A stretch of 32,523 nucleotides of DNA, from NCBI GenBank assembly GCA_003212555.1, contig QCPK01000014.1, forward strand, positions 1 through 32,523, read 5' to 3'. Every line of letters begins with the position of its first letter. The stretch's first letter is position 1. This DNA is from Prochlorococcus sp. AG-436-K22. Its GTDB lineage: Bacteria; Cyanobacteriota; Cyanobacteriia; PCC-6307; Cyanobiaceae. Position numbers and translations under genes: made by a program. The notes under the pieces were generated by a model that saw only the letters and a list, made by a program, of their open reading frames with translations, was not told the origin of the DNA and made no database searches. Positions 1 to 8,886 of this stretch are shown piece after piece.

Positions 1-375
1 ACCATCATCTCTGACTTTCTCGTAAGGAGTTTGAACACTGCTTATCAGTTGAATACTCAGGAGAGAATTACAGATGAAAGGTTTCTTTCCTTTTCTGAGA
101 ATATCAATGGAGGATGTTTTTCTTTACCAAACCTAAGAAGCTCAAAGCTATGACAATGGCAACTGCCAAGAAAGCAGTTTTATCTCATTTGTTCTCATGT
201 AGGAGCATTACTTATAAATAACAAGAGGTACATAGAAAGAGCTGAAATAGTTCGGAGCCGTGGTACAAATCGAAAACAATTCTTACAAGAAAAGGTAGAT
301 AAGTATATATGGAATTCACATCTATATGCTTTTAGTGAACTTCAACAGAAAAATATTATAAGATTAGCTTTGTAG
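1..375 (+). pseudogene. Remnant of a WecE-like sugar aminotransferase
   Basis: One frame runs through the whole interval and is interrupted by an in-frame TGA near 150. The part from 202 to the TAG at 373-375 reads GALLINNKRYIERAEIVRSR, then GTNR, KVDKYIW and FSELQ. This matches the block GGALxINxxxxxERAEIIREKGTNR...QVDKYTW of the DegT/DnrJ/EryC1 family member WecE (dTDP-4-amino-4,6-dideoxygalactose transaminase). The upstream half is too degenerate to align by eye, and the conserved Pro-Ser-Glu segment is altered to AFSE. The window starts inside the element, so more of it may lie to the left. It suggests an aminosugar pathway formerly encoded at this island. The WecE assignment of the 3' part is fairly sure; its extent is not. 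Confidence 0.7.
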
Positions 376-419
376 ATATGAATAGAAGAACATTTGTATC
401 TTGTAATAAATATTTTAAC

Positions 420-1109
420 TTAATATCTTAAGTAATCCCTAGAGTTGTTACCACAATTAAAAAGCAGATCAATTATAGATATCTTATGGTGAAAGTCATT
501 AGCTAATTGTGGATACTCCTTGTAATCATTATAATTGAACCAGGTTAGTTTTATATCATTATCCTCAAATTTTCTCTCATCTATATAAGCTTTAGCTGTT
601 GGACCAGAAACATATTCATCCCCCCCGGCCTTGATTGTAAGACTTATTAATTTATCAGTACTGCTTCCAGCAGCATTATAGTTAGAACTTTTGCTAATCT
701 TAGTGGAGATTGACAAGAAGTAAGATATCCTATCAATGAATAGATGATTTATGTCTGATAAGAGTTTGCTTTTATTATATATATATAATGGCTCTAACAA
801 ATTGGAAATCAAATCATAGTAATGTGCCTTGGAATAATTTTTCTTTATACAGTTCCAATGGTCGAAGTTCCAATTTTTATTTGACACTTCTATGTTTTTA
901 ATTAATTCAAGGTATTTCCCCTTTGTCTTGACAGGTATAGTCAACCAAGTCATACCTTTAGGTGTAATAATTTGATTTCTATTTCTCCAATCCCTTCGCG
1001 TATATTGAACATCATCTAGTAAAATAAATTCATCTACATAACTAATTAAATCAAAATATCCTTTCCAGGGGATGTAATTAGGTTGTAATATGGCAATTTT
1101 TTTACTCAT
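420..1109 (-). CDS. WbqC-like family protein
   Basis: A 229-residue protein that opens with KKIAILQPNYIPWKGYFDLI, the hallmark N-terminus of the WbqC-like family. The full length agrees with the family, and the segment ISLTIKAGGDEYVSGPTAKAY (near residues 155-175) fits its conserved middle. WbqC-like proteins occur in O-antigen and surface-glycan clusters; their reaction is not established. The gene lies 30 nt downstream of the methyltransferase at 1140-1823 on the same strand and is probably co-transcribed with it. Its place in a glycan island supports a role in sugar modification, but no substrate can be read from the sequence. Confidence 0.88.
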   Translation of the reverse strand: MSKKIAILQPNYIPWKGYFDLISYVDEFILLDDVQYTRRDWRNRNQIITPKGMTWLTIPVKTKGKYLELIKNIEVSNKNWNFDHWNCIKKNYSKAHYYDLISNLLEPLYIYNKSKLLSDINHLFIDRISYFLSISTKISKSSNYNAAGSSTDKLISLTIKAGGDEYVSGPTAKAYIDERKFEDNDIKLTWFNYNDYKEYPQLANDFHHKISIIDLLFNCGNNSRDYLRY

Positions 1110-1139
1110 AAACTACAGTAAGTTTCTTTACCAAGGGTT

Positions 1140-1823
1140 TTACTTTTTCGCTGTGAATAGAAACAATGTTTCTCTAGTCCCGAACCAATCTACATCATAG
1201 TCCGAGACATTTATGTTTTTAAAACCATTTCTAGTCAGGTCTCTCGTGACCTCTGCCTTTGATTTATGGATATAGTATAATTGCCCATCACGTAATTTAT
1301 AATAAGGATCTTTTAGTCTAATTATATTTTCAGATAAATATTCAGCATCTTTGGTTATATGCGAATCTGCTCTTGTAAATGATCCTAATAAATATCCTTC
1401 AGGTTTAAGTATAGCATATATATGAGAAATAATTTTATCAATTGTTGTTGTTTTATCTTTCAGGTACATAAGCGCAGCATTACTATAGATATAGTCAAAA
1501 TAATTTTCATTATACCCTGTATTATCATTAGTTCCTACTTTAAGATTTGATTGAATTCCAGCTTTTTTAAATTTATTTCTTGTATGAATTACAACTTGTT
1601 CATCTACCTCCACTCCATAAATATTTAACCCTAGTTCTGAAAAGAGTATAAGATCTCTACCGTCTCCGTATCCAACATCTAATATATTCTTACCCTTAAA
1701 ATCTACTCCTTGCATTGAGAAATTTGGATTTTTTCCAAGAAATAACTTTAGAGAGATAGATGAAGGAAAGACATTATTTATTTTTAAGTAGTGTTCTCTG
1801 TATTCCTTCTGGTAACTTACCAT
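1140..1823 (-). CDS. Class I SAM-dependent methyltransferase
   Basis: A 227-residue protein with the SAM-binding motif I ILDVGYGDGRDL at residues 47-58, the acidic end of strand beta2 in YGVEVDEQ (69-76), and a motif III-like YSNAALMYL block near 112-120. It has a single Rossmann-type methyltransferase domain with no transmembrane segment, so a cytoplasmic enzyme acting on a small molecule or sugar is likely. It precedes the WbqC-like gene by 30 nt. Between it and the next gene upstream (the glycosyltransferase at 2729) is a 905-nt stretch with only decayed ORFs. The acceptor is unknown; O-methylation of a surface-glycan sugar is a reasonable inference from context. Confidence 0.85.
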   Translation of the reverse strand: MVSYQKEYREHYLKINNVFPSSISLKLFLGKNPNFSMQGVDFKGKNILDVGYGDGRDLILFSELGLNIYGVEVDEQVVIHTRNKFKKAGIQSNLKVGTNDNTGYNENYFDYIYSNAALMYLKDKTTTIDKIISHIYAILKPEGYLLGSFTRADSHITKDAEYLSENIIRLKDPYYKLRDGQLYYIHKSKAEVTRDLTRNGFKNINVSDYDVDWFGTRETLFLFTAKK

Positions 1824-2728
1824 ACGTTTTTCTTAGCAACTCTATATATTCTACTGATATTAAATAGTTTATGTAATGTTAGTCTATCAATGGATATAAT
1901 CCCAAGAAAACCTTAGATCTCATATGATTTGGATCAAAAGACAGTGCTTTAAAAAGATCCACCTCCTCAACTCCATTCTTGCAGCTTCCATTAGAAAGTA
2001 TGATTAATTGAGATCTATCTGGAATTCTGTCCGTAAGCACCCTGTGATTTTGCTTTTATCAACTAAGTAACTGCAACCTGACGAACAATTGCGGCATCTT
2101 ATGCTTAATGATGCATTTTATATTATTGAATTGTAGTCTAAATACAGCTAAAATTTTATCTAATGTCAAATTATAATGTTCACTCATAATTACACCTTCT
2201 ATAGCATAGAGCTGAGTCCTTGTTCAATACCCAAAAGATTCTTTCATAGGAGAATAACCCAAAGCTGGATCTATTCATATAGATAATGGATTAAATAAAC
2301 TAGTATACTTTGGAATATAAATATTGCATTATCTTGCTTATTTATTTAATCAATTGCTTTTGTTATTCAGATGTTTTTACTAATTTAGCAATTGGCCCTC
2401 CGCTGCCTGCAGAACAGCCTATACAATATTTAGACAGTAAACTATTCTTTATGACTTCCAATTTGAATTTAGTAAAGGTGCCAATACCTTTTTAATTTGG
2501 GCATTACTAGATGCTTATTATCTACCAAATGAATTACTTAAGCTTAGCAAGTATTAGCCTTTTAGATCTATTGAATTAAATACTTTAGACTTTATAGATT
2601 TTCGCAACTCTTTAGTTATATAATATGACAATAGTAAAATTCTTTCAGAAATATCTTGAATTGCGGCAGTAATTATACTCATAACAATATAGTGAATTTC
2701 ATGTAAATTTATAATAAAATATTTATAG
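1824..2728. other. Gene-poor, AT-rich gap
   Basis: This 905-nt interval separates the methyltransferase from the GT2 gene. Apart from the decayed ORFs at 1879-2187 it holds a plus-strand 61-codon open frame (2310-2495) with a hydrophobic start but no ribosome-binding site or recognised domain. Its look is that of eroded island DNA. No RNA gene or terminator is evident. Confidence 0.5.
1879..2187 (-). pseudogene. Decayed ORF pair, origin not recognised
   Basis: Two minus-strand open stretches abut: 2059-2187 (42 aa, ATG start, begins MSEHYNLTLDKILAVF) and 1879-2055 (58 aa, contains LTDRIPDRSQLIILSNG and NHMRSKVFLGLYPLID). Both have ordinary protein composition and are separated only by a stop and frame change, which suggests one gene broken by a frameshift. 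I could not assign a family. The rest of the gap 1824-2728 is AT-rich and holds no convincing gene. Confidence 0.3.
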
Positions 2729-3658
2729 CTAAACTTGTTTGCTATAAATTTCTCTGATTATTGTATAAGGTCTATTTTTGGTTTCAATGAAGATTCTCGA
2801 GATATATATGCCTATAAGGCCTTGAATTGCTATCAGTATTCCTCCTATCATCCAAATTGAGACCATAACAGATGTCCAACCAGGGACAGGCGATGATTGT
2901 GATAGCCATCCATGTATGACATAAATAGTCCAGAGAATTGAAGCAATGAAAATGCTTATTCCAAAGTAAAATGTTGCTACTAATGGAAAAGCACTTAGTG
3001 ATGTTATTGCATCAATAATGAGTCTCATTTTAGTTATGAAAGTATAAGTACTAGGACTATTATTTTTCTTATTCACTTCATAAGGAATCTGCCTGTAGCC
3101 TGTAAGTGCATATAAACCTGATAGAACAAAGTTCTGCTCTTTATATTCGCATAGAGAATTCTTATACCTAGCTGACATTAAGGAAGATGTAGTTGTACCT
3201 TTTTGAGGGTGCTTAATATTCGAGATAAAGCTTATTAATGAATAGTATATTTTGCCTGTCACTCTATCGATAAGATTACCCCTTCTATTTTTTTGTACCC
3301 CATAGACAAGATCAACTTGATTACTTTTAAATTCTGCGTAGAAACCTTTAAGCCATTCTGGCTCTTCCTCTAAATCTGAATCTAGTAACCAAATTAGATC
3401 ACCTTGAGCATATGATAATCCTGTCATGATTGCTTTATGGTGACCAAAATTACGAGATAACTCAATTAATTTTATTCTAGGATCCTTGTTACATAAGTCT
3501 CGGACTATTGAACTAGACCTGTCTGGTGAACCATCATTTACAAAGATAATCTCTAGGTTATTAAAGTATTCTTCGGCAGTTTTTAGTGACCTCTTATAAA
3601 ACTCCAAAATATATTTCTCGGAATTGTATACCGTTGTCACAATGGAAAGATCTATCAA
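2729..3658 (-). CDS. GtrB/DPM1-like family 2 glycosyltransferase
   Basis: A 309-residue protein. The N-terminal GT-A domain has LSIVTTVYNSEKYI (residues 4-17), FVNDGSPDRS (39-48), ELSRNFGHHKA (66-76) and the metal-binding DSD in IWLLDSDLEEEPEW (89-102). Two hydrophobic segments follow near residues 222-248 and 262-290. This architecture is that of polyprenyl-phosphate sugar transferases such as GtrB and DPM1, which charge undecaprenyl phosphate with a single sugar at the cytoplasmic membrane face. A GtrA-like flippase at 13029-13466 could be its partner. A decayed relative lies at 11024-11218. The gene stands alone, with large AT-rich gaps on both sides. Confidence 0.9.
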   Translation of the reverse strand: MIDLSIVTTVYNSEKYILEFYKRSLKTAEEYFNNLEIIFVNDGSPDRSSSIVRDLCNKDPRIKLIELSRNFGHHKAIMTGLSYAQGDLIWLLDSDLEEEPEWLKGFYAEFKSNQVDLVYGVQKNRRGNLIDRVTGKIYYSLISFISNIKHPQKGTTTSSLMSARYKNSLCEYKEQNFVLSGLYALTGYRQIPYEVNKKNNSPSTYTFITKMRLIIDAITSLSAFPLVATFYFGISIFIASILWTIYVIHGWLSQSSPVPGWTSVMVSIWMIGGILIAIQGLIGIYISRIFIETKNRPYTIIREIYSKQV

Positions 3659-4005
3659 TTCTTTTCCTAGATGAGATATTCAAATATTCTATAACACTAT
3701 TTAGGTTATTGAAGAGAGTGATGTCTGATCTTTAAACTATTTAAAGATGCTAATATGCATAGTTTTTTTTTCAATCAGTTTATAGAAAACTCGTAAATTT
3801 TTCTTACTTGTATTTACTCTTACATTTAATATATAAATTTCAAGTAAAAGATAAGTGAAATTATTTAAAATAAATAAATAATCTAATAGATTTATCATTT
3901 AAAAGAAAAACTTTTTAAGCTCTCTTTAAAGAGTTTAATTAATTAAAAACCTTCAATATTAATAAAGCAAGAAATTGTTAGTTATTTTTTAAAGTTACTA
4001 AGTTA
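3659..4005. other. AT-rich intergenic gap
   Basis: This 347-nt, very AT-rich stretch lies between the 2OG oxygenase gene and the GT2 gene, with several A and T runs. No ORF with recognisable protein character and no stable hairpin were seen. It probably carries the promoter of the GT2 gene and the 3' end of the oxygenase transcript. Confidence 0.5.
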
Positions 4006-4803
4006 TCAGGAAATAAAAGGATAGGTGCTAGCAAATAATGCTGCTCTCATTTTTATTGGTTCAAATGTAAATACTTCTGAAGGATCAACTTCTTGAACAC
4101 CATGAAGGCCAGAACCATCAAAGATTGTTATTGAAGATGGAGATTCTAGTGTTCTGTCTGTAAATATCTGATTTTTATTTTGCTTATCAATTACGTAGCC
4201 TCCTCCTTGGAAATAGTCTCTAGATCGAATACTTAAAGATACACTCACTTGTAAGAATGGGATCATAGAACTCTTCATTATTTCTGGGAACTTTTCATCT
4301 AAATGCCTGCTCATGAAACCTCCACCAACTGGATAGTGATGAATTCTGCTGGCATTCCAAAACTTTTCTGTTTTTGGAGAATATCCAAATGAAATAGGCA
4401 AATCACTTAATAGATTTCTAAGAATTACTAAGAATCTAGAAAGTTTAAATATATTGGATTTAGATTTAGATAAGAATTCAATCGATGATGGTAAATAGGT
4501 AGTTTTTAGTAATTGGGCAATAGGGTAACCACCTCCATTAGTAGAGCCAATAGAGTACTTAGTAAAGTAATTCTCTTTTATATCTTCCCATCTAAAACTA
4601 GATGTTGAAGGATTTATGCGATATTTTTTATCTGTAATTAATCTTCTATATTCATTAAGTGAACTATCTAATAATTCTCCAAATGAATGATCCATTTGGA
4701 GAATATAGTACCCTTTTTTTTTGATTGTAGTTAATATTTCAGATTTTAAATCTTTGAATTGAGATTTTGAAATATATGGATCTAGAGGACTAGTTATTTT
4801 CAT
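4006..4803 (-). CDS. Probable 2-oxoglutarate/Fe(II) oxygenase
   Basis: A 265-residue protein whose C-terminal half has the layout of a 2OG-Fe(II) dioxygenase. RHLDE gives an HxD pair (H167, D169), GLHGVQEV gives a distal His (H234), and R253 in KMRAALFAS, 19 residues further on, is placed to bind 2-oxoglutarate. The segment HHYPVGGGFMSRH before the HxD pair is also typical of the fold. Such enzymes hydroxylate small molecules, sugars or carrier-bound amino acids. It sits 555 nt downstream of the adenylation-enzyme operon on the same strand, so it could modify the acyl group made there. That link is inferred. The substrate is unknown. Confidence 0.72.
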   Translation of the reverse strand: MKITSPLDPYISKSQFKDLKSEILTTIKKKGYYILQMDHSFGELLDSSLNEYRRLITDKKYRINPSTSSFRWEDIKENYFTKYSIGSTNGGGYPIAQLLKTTYLPSSIEFLSKSKSNIFKLSRFLVILRNLLSDLPISFGYSPKTEKFWNASRIHHYPVGGGFMSRHLDEKFPEIMKSSMIPFLQVSVSLSIRSRDYFQGGGYVIDKQNKNQIFTDRTLESPSSITIFDGSGLHGVQEVDPSEVFTFEPIKMRAALFASTYPFIS

Positions 4804-5358
4804 ATATAAAAGTACAGCTATTAATACGATTCTTTTTTATAATATAGCAGTAAATTCGTATAGCTATACTCTAAAATAAATTTTGTTAACCCATTAATTA
4901 CTATTCCATTAAGACAATCTAAATAAGTTGATTCTGCCAGAGGAAACTTGTAGATAAACCTAGAAATGCTTTCGTAGACCAATATACATCTCTATCCCAG
5001 CATCAATCAGAAAAAACTACAGTACGTATATTCATTAGGAAAATAAGTTAAGCCTTAGACGAGTAGGTAACTGAGTAAATCCTATTTTACACTCCTCTAT
5101 AAAGGTAACTTGGAATAGCCTGTTGCTTTGCAATTCGAGCCCGACCTTTTATTCTTGTATATCAACGACTCTAACCTCAAGAATGATTGCCTTGCTTATT
5201 TTTAATTTAGCAGGACGGCAATTGTTTTGTTTAATATTAAGTGTAAACCCTATCTCATATATATAGCCATTCTAGCTATTCTGATATTTCTTTAAGTTTT
5301 TTGCCTTGAATAATTGTATTTTTATACTATTGACTTAATTTTAATAATTCCTATTTAA
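4804..5358. other. Gap without a recognisable gene
   Basis: A 555-nt stretch between the adenylation-enzyme gene and the oxygenase gene. It contains short open stretches only, with stops in all frames. Around 5130 the sequence aattcgagcccgacc looks like a tRNA T-arm, but no acceptor or anticodon stem could be folded. It is likely eroded DNA plus the promoter of the oxygenase gene. Confidence 0.45.
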
Positions 5359-6930
5359 CTAGATAGAATGGATACGTTTCTCTATCATTTTTGTTATTAA
5401 ATTTCTGTTAATCTTTCCATTTTGATTTAGTGGGAAATTATTACATATAAAAATATCATTAACTCTCATTACTGAGGGAAGAATTTTTGATAGTTTTTGT
5501 AACAACAGATTTTCATTGGGCCATACACTTATACTCTGCTCAAAATCTAGTTTAGATATTCCTGAGCCTAGTAGTAATATTAACCTGTTAAAACCTCTAT
5601 CAGATATTGCAATTACTAAAACATTTTCTTCTTTTAGGTATATACTGATTCTACTTTCTATCTCCTCGATTTCTATTCTTTGCCCTTTAATTTTTATCTG
5701 ATTATCCTTTCTACCGTAGATATATAATAATTTATTTTCATACATAGAAACTATATCTCCAGTACTAAAGTACTTTTTACCATTTACTTTTATAAATGGA
5801 GAGTGTTTATTATCTAAGTATCCGATCATGACACATTCTCCACCTAAAAGTAATTCACCTTGAGATTCTTTTTTGTTGGTTATGTTTATCAAATAATTAA
5901 AATAATCAAATATTCTTCCTATTGGTAGCATCGCAGAGTTGACCTCGTGAATTTTTCGGATTTCATTAAATCTATTAGTATCTAACTCGAAGTAGGAACA
6001 CATGCAGGTGCATTCTGTGGGGCCATAGAAATTTACTAGCCTTGGGACCGAATTAAATTGAATTAAAAGATCGTTTGCCTGTTTCCAGGAAAATGGCTCA
6101 CCACCAAATCCTACAAAGATTTCTTTTTTTGAAAAATTTGATATGTTTTTGAAAAAGGATTTTTTCATTAAAATCTTTATTACAGAAGGTGCTGCATATA
6201 CAAAATCTATCTGTTCTAGTAGACTTTTTCCTATATTATTATTTGGTGTATTAATGACACTTACAAATTGATTCATGTTAAATAAGCATACTGTTGAATT
6301 GCTGATTATATGGGTAGCAAGATCAAATATAAAATTATCAAAATAAAGTGGACTTAAAGATAACATACATTTGTAGTATAATTTGTCATGAAATAATTCT
6401 TTTGATAAGTAGTTAATATAAATAGAAAGTGCTTTATTGCTAATAATCACACCCTTCGGAATACCTGTACTGCCAGATGTAAACATATAGTAGGCTACTT
6501 TATTTTTGTAACTATCAACATTATTAATATCTAATTTATCAATTAGAATTTTCAATTCATCTTTATCCTTTTCGTTAGATCTATTAATTACGTCTTTAAT
6601 CTTTTTCGTTGGGAAATGATAGTAATCACCTAGTTGATCCACAGTCTCTTCTATTCTATTTTGGGGCTGATCTTGATTAACATTTACGAATGCTTTTCCA
6701 GAAAGCAAGCATGCATAAATAGCCTCTATACAATATTGATTTTTTTCACCATTCATTAATATTATATTTGCTTTTATATTTTTAAACTCTTCGATAAGAA
6801 CAAATATATTAGAGACAAAAACTTCATTTGCTACTTTTCTAATATCATCATTCTTGCTATATATTATTGCATACTTGTAGGGAGACTCTATTCTTCTTAT
6901 AAGGCTTTTTCTAATTAGGCTAAATAACAT
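5359..6930 (-). CDS. Stand-alone amino-acid-type adenylating enzyme
   Basis: A 523-residue ANL-superfamily enzyme with a complete motif set: TSGSTGIPKG (151-160), SPLYFDNFIFDL (193-204), NFYGPTEC (300-307), STGDIV (389-394), GRKDNQIKIKGQRIEIEEIE (406-425) and NQNGKINRN (502-510, with the catalytic Lys at 507). It has no fused carrier domain. Overall size and the FD pair in the second motif resemble DltA and NRPS A domains, where that Asp binds the alpha-amino group, so activation of an amino acid is the best guess. It should form an acyl-AMP and load the carrier encoded at 8632-8886. Its start overlaps the end of the formyltransferase gene by 11 nt. It is last in the six-gene operon. Confidence 0.9.
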   Translation of the reverse strand: MLFSLIRKSLIRRIESPYKYAIIYSKNDDIRKVANEVFVSNIFVLIEEFKNIKANIILMNGEKNQYCIEAIYACLLSGKAFVNVNQDQPQNRIEETVDQLGDYYHFPTKKIKDVINRSNEKDKDELKILIDKLDINNVDSYKNKVAYYMFTSGSTGIPKGVIISNKALSIYINYLSKELFHDKLYYKCMLSLSPLYFDNFIFDLATHIISNSTVCLFNMNQFVSVINTPNNNIGKSLLEQIDFVYAAPSVIKILMKKSFFKNISNFSKKEIFVGFGGEPFSWKQANDLLIQFNSVPRLVNFYGPTECTCMCSYFELDTNRFNEIRKIHEVNSAMLPIGRIFDYFNYLINITNKKESQGELLLGGECVMIGYLDNKHSPFIKVNGKKYFSTGDIVSMYENKLLYIYGRKDNQIKIKGQRIEIEEIESRISIYLKEENVLVIAISDRGFNRLILLLGSGISKLDFEQSISVWPNENLLLQKLSKILPSVMRVNDIFICNNFPLNQNGKINRNLITKMIEKRIHSI

Positions 6931-7888
6931 ATTTTTTCTCTTTTAGTATTATTAGTTCATCATTATTAATAACATAACTTTTATTAAAGCAACCTCTAGT
7001 TGTAGTAAGTATTATTTCCTGGTTTCTATAAATTGCTATTCGATTTTCTAATATATATATAATTAAGTTATTGGGTAAAACCTTATTTCTTGTACAATTA
7101 TATATTAATTCTTTTAACTTCCCTTCTGAATCATTTAATATAGAAGCATTGAGCAAATATATTGCATCACCTAATTGTTTATTTGTTTTCTTTGTGTGAA
7201 TAATAGCTTCCATTCCATAATTTTTAAGAGAGCAGCAACGGATATGATTAACAAATTCACTATTGGAGAAATATTCCTTATATATGCCATAATCTTTAGG
7301 CCTATTAAAATAAGAGGATCCTTCTAATAATTTAACTTTTGACTCTGCTTTTATTTCATTGATAAAATTGTAGACTGTTTTTTTATCTGATATTTCTTTT
7401 GAAATATATTTACCTGCTTCTTTTTCGAGTAAAAAGCTCAAGGAGTAAATGTCTTTGATATCCATATTTCCTTCAATTGGAATAATTGTGGAAGTCCATA
7501 GTATCTTCCCACTATCAATTCTCATTGACATCGAATGAATCGTAACAGCTATATCTTCACCCTTTAGTATTGATCCTATACCAGGATCCCTTCCTCGAAG
7601 TTTTGGTAAATTAGAAGGATGAATATTTATAAACGATAGTATTTTATATTTATTAATATCTATTTTAAATGGTACACCACACGATATAAATAGCGTTTCT
7701 TCGTCTATAGCAACGAGCAATTCATTCAAATCATCTTTATTAGAAAAAGTAAGATGTTTTATTTTCTCCTTTTTGCAATAAGTTTCAAGAAATGAATTTG
7801 TTAAAGCGTATACTGTAAGTGATTCTTTCACACCTTCATTAATTGAAGAAAGTGCATGATGACGGTTACCAGCATAAATAAACTTCAT
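6920..7888 (-). CDS. Formyltransferase-fold enzyme
   Basis: A 322-residue protein related to methionyl-tRNA/sugar formyltransferases. The core INIHPSNLPKLRGRDPG (from residue 87) supplies N88 and H90, and SMRIDSGKI supplies D125, so the N-H-D catalytic triad is intact. The family transfers a formyl group from N10-formyl-tetrahydrofolate to an amine. The C-terminal 150 residues are not recognisable as the tRNA-binding domain of Fmt and may bind another substrate. It lies between an SDR gene (4-nt gap) and the adenylating enzyme (11-nt overlap), so the amine is plausibly on an aminoacyl carrier or an aminosugar, not on initiator tRNA. This is an inference from context. Confidence 0.85.
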   Translation of the reverse strand: MKFIYAGNRHHALSSINEGVKESLTVYALTNSFLETYCKKEKIKHLTFSNKDDLNELLVAIDEETLFISCGVPFKIDINKYKILSFINIHPSNLPKLRGRDPGIGSILKGEDIAVTIHSMSMRIDSGKILWTSTIIPIEGNMDIKDIYSLSFLLEKEAGKYISKEISDKKTVYNFINEIKAESKVKLLEGSSYFNRPKDYGIYKEYFSNSEFVNHIRCCSLKNYGMEAIIHTKKTNKQLGDAIYLLNASILNDSEGKLKELIYNCTRNKVLPNNLIIYILENRIAIYRNQEIILTTTRGCFNKSYVINNDELIILKEKKYVI

Positions 7889-7892
7889 TTAG

Positions 7893-8642
7893 CTATAAAA
7901 TCAGACCACCGTCAACTCTGATAGTTTGTCCATTTATATAATTGCAATTTATAAGCATTTTCAATGCTTCATATAAGTCGCTTGATCTGCCAAGTCTTCT
8001 TTGACTTGTCTTTCTAATTACCGCATCAATTGATTTATCAGTCATTTGTTTTCTCATTGACGTTGACTCAATAAAACCAGGGGCTATAGCATTAAAACTA
8101 ATATCTAATTGTCCATATTCCTTTGATAAAACTGACCCGGCTGTTTCTAGGGCAGCCTTCATAGCTGAATAACCTAGTTGGCCAGGATTCCCCATAGATG
8201 CTACAGAGCTGAATAAAATAGAAGTTCCAAAACCTCTTTTTCCAACCACTAAATTTGCAAATTGTGTTGAAAGTGTAATTGGAATTAAAAAATTCGTCTC
8301 GAAGTCAATTTTTAGACTTTCAATTTGATCATAATAGTATTTCTGATGGTTCTCCAAGTCAGCATCTAGTTTGAGAAATGACTTAGAGGAGATCAAACCT
8401 ATGCAATTAATCAATGCAATACCATCTTTGCAATTATCATTTATAAAAGAAATTGCTTTGTCTGGATATCCATTTGATAAGTCATCATTAATAAATTGTA
8501 TATCTTTTGAGTTTATTTCACAATTATCTTTGTCAATTGCCATTATATTTCTATAGTCCTTGGAAAGCAAATCTAAAAGATTTTTACCAATACTTCCAGC
8601 ACAACCCAGAACAAGTATACTTCTTATATGTTTATTTATCAT
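7893..8642 (-). CDS. FabG-like short-chain dehydrogenase/reductase
   Basis: A 249-residue classical SDR. The cofactor loop is GCAGSIGK (13-20), a variant of TGxxxGIG. NCIG replaces the usual NNAG. The catalytic Ser is in SSVASMG and the Tyr/Lys pair in YSAMK. The C-terminus ...NGQTIRVDGGLIL is the typical SDR ending. It is likely an NAD(P)H-dependent reductase in the cytoplasm. Its start overlaps the carrier-protein gene by 11 nt, which suggests translational coupling and a substrate that may be carrier-bound (as for FabG) or a sugar nucleotide. Which one cannot be decided from the sequence. Confidence 0.88.
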   Translation of the reverse strand: MINKHIRSILVLGCAGSIGKNLLDLLSKDYRNIMAIDKDNCEINSKDIQFINDDLSNGYPDKAISFINDNCKDGIALINCIGLISSKSFLKLDADLENHQKYYYDQIESLKIDFETNFLIPITLSTQFANLVVGKRGFGTSILFSSVASMGNPGQLGYSAMKAALETAGSVLSKEYGQLDISFNAIAPGFIESTSMRKQMTDKSIDAVIRKTSQRRLGRSSDLYEALKMLINCNYINGQTIRVDGGLIL

Positions 8643-8886
8643 ATTGACTATTAAGTATTTTTATCAAATCAGAGTAAATATTTATTGAATTTAGTTGATC
8701 TTTTGTGAGTCTTATATAATATTTTTTTTCTAGAAAAATAATGAATTGCATAACTTCTAATGAATCTAATATGCCTTGGGACTCTAATGGGAGTTCTTTA
8801 GAAATATCTTTTATATTTACTTCACGTCCCAAAAATTCTTCTATATCAGAATGTCCACCTGGGGTGTTTGAAAGCTCAAAACCCAT
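8632..8886 (-). CDS. Stand-alone acyl/aminoacyl carrier protein
   Basis: An 84-residue four-helix carrier. The phosphopantetheine site is in QGILDSLEVMQFIIFLE, with the modified Ser in the D-S-L motif. The pattern GILDSxxxxQFIxxLExxYxIxL is closer to DltC-type D-alanyl carriers and stand-alone PCPs than to the housekeeping AcpP. It should be loaded by the adenylating enzyme at 5359-6930. It starts directly after the end of the hexapeptide acyltransferase gene and overlaps the SDR gene, so four activities are produced from one tightly packed transcript. Confidence 0.88.
   Translation of the reverse strand: MGFELSNTPGGHSDIEEFLGREVNIKDISKELPLESQGILDSLEVMQFIIFLEKKYYIRLTKDQLNSINIYSDLIKILNSQYDK

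Noticed and set aside
2310-2495. Plus-strand 61-codon ORF with hydrophobic start
   Set aside because: No ribosome-binding site, no recognised domain, and it lies in AT-rich eroded DNA where such frames arise by chance.
5130-5150. tRNA T-arm-like sequence
   Set aside because: No matching acceptor, D-arm or anticodon stem could be folded around it.
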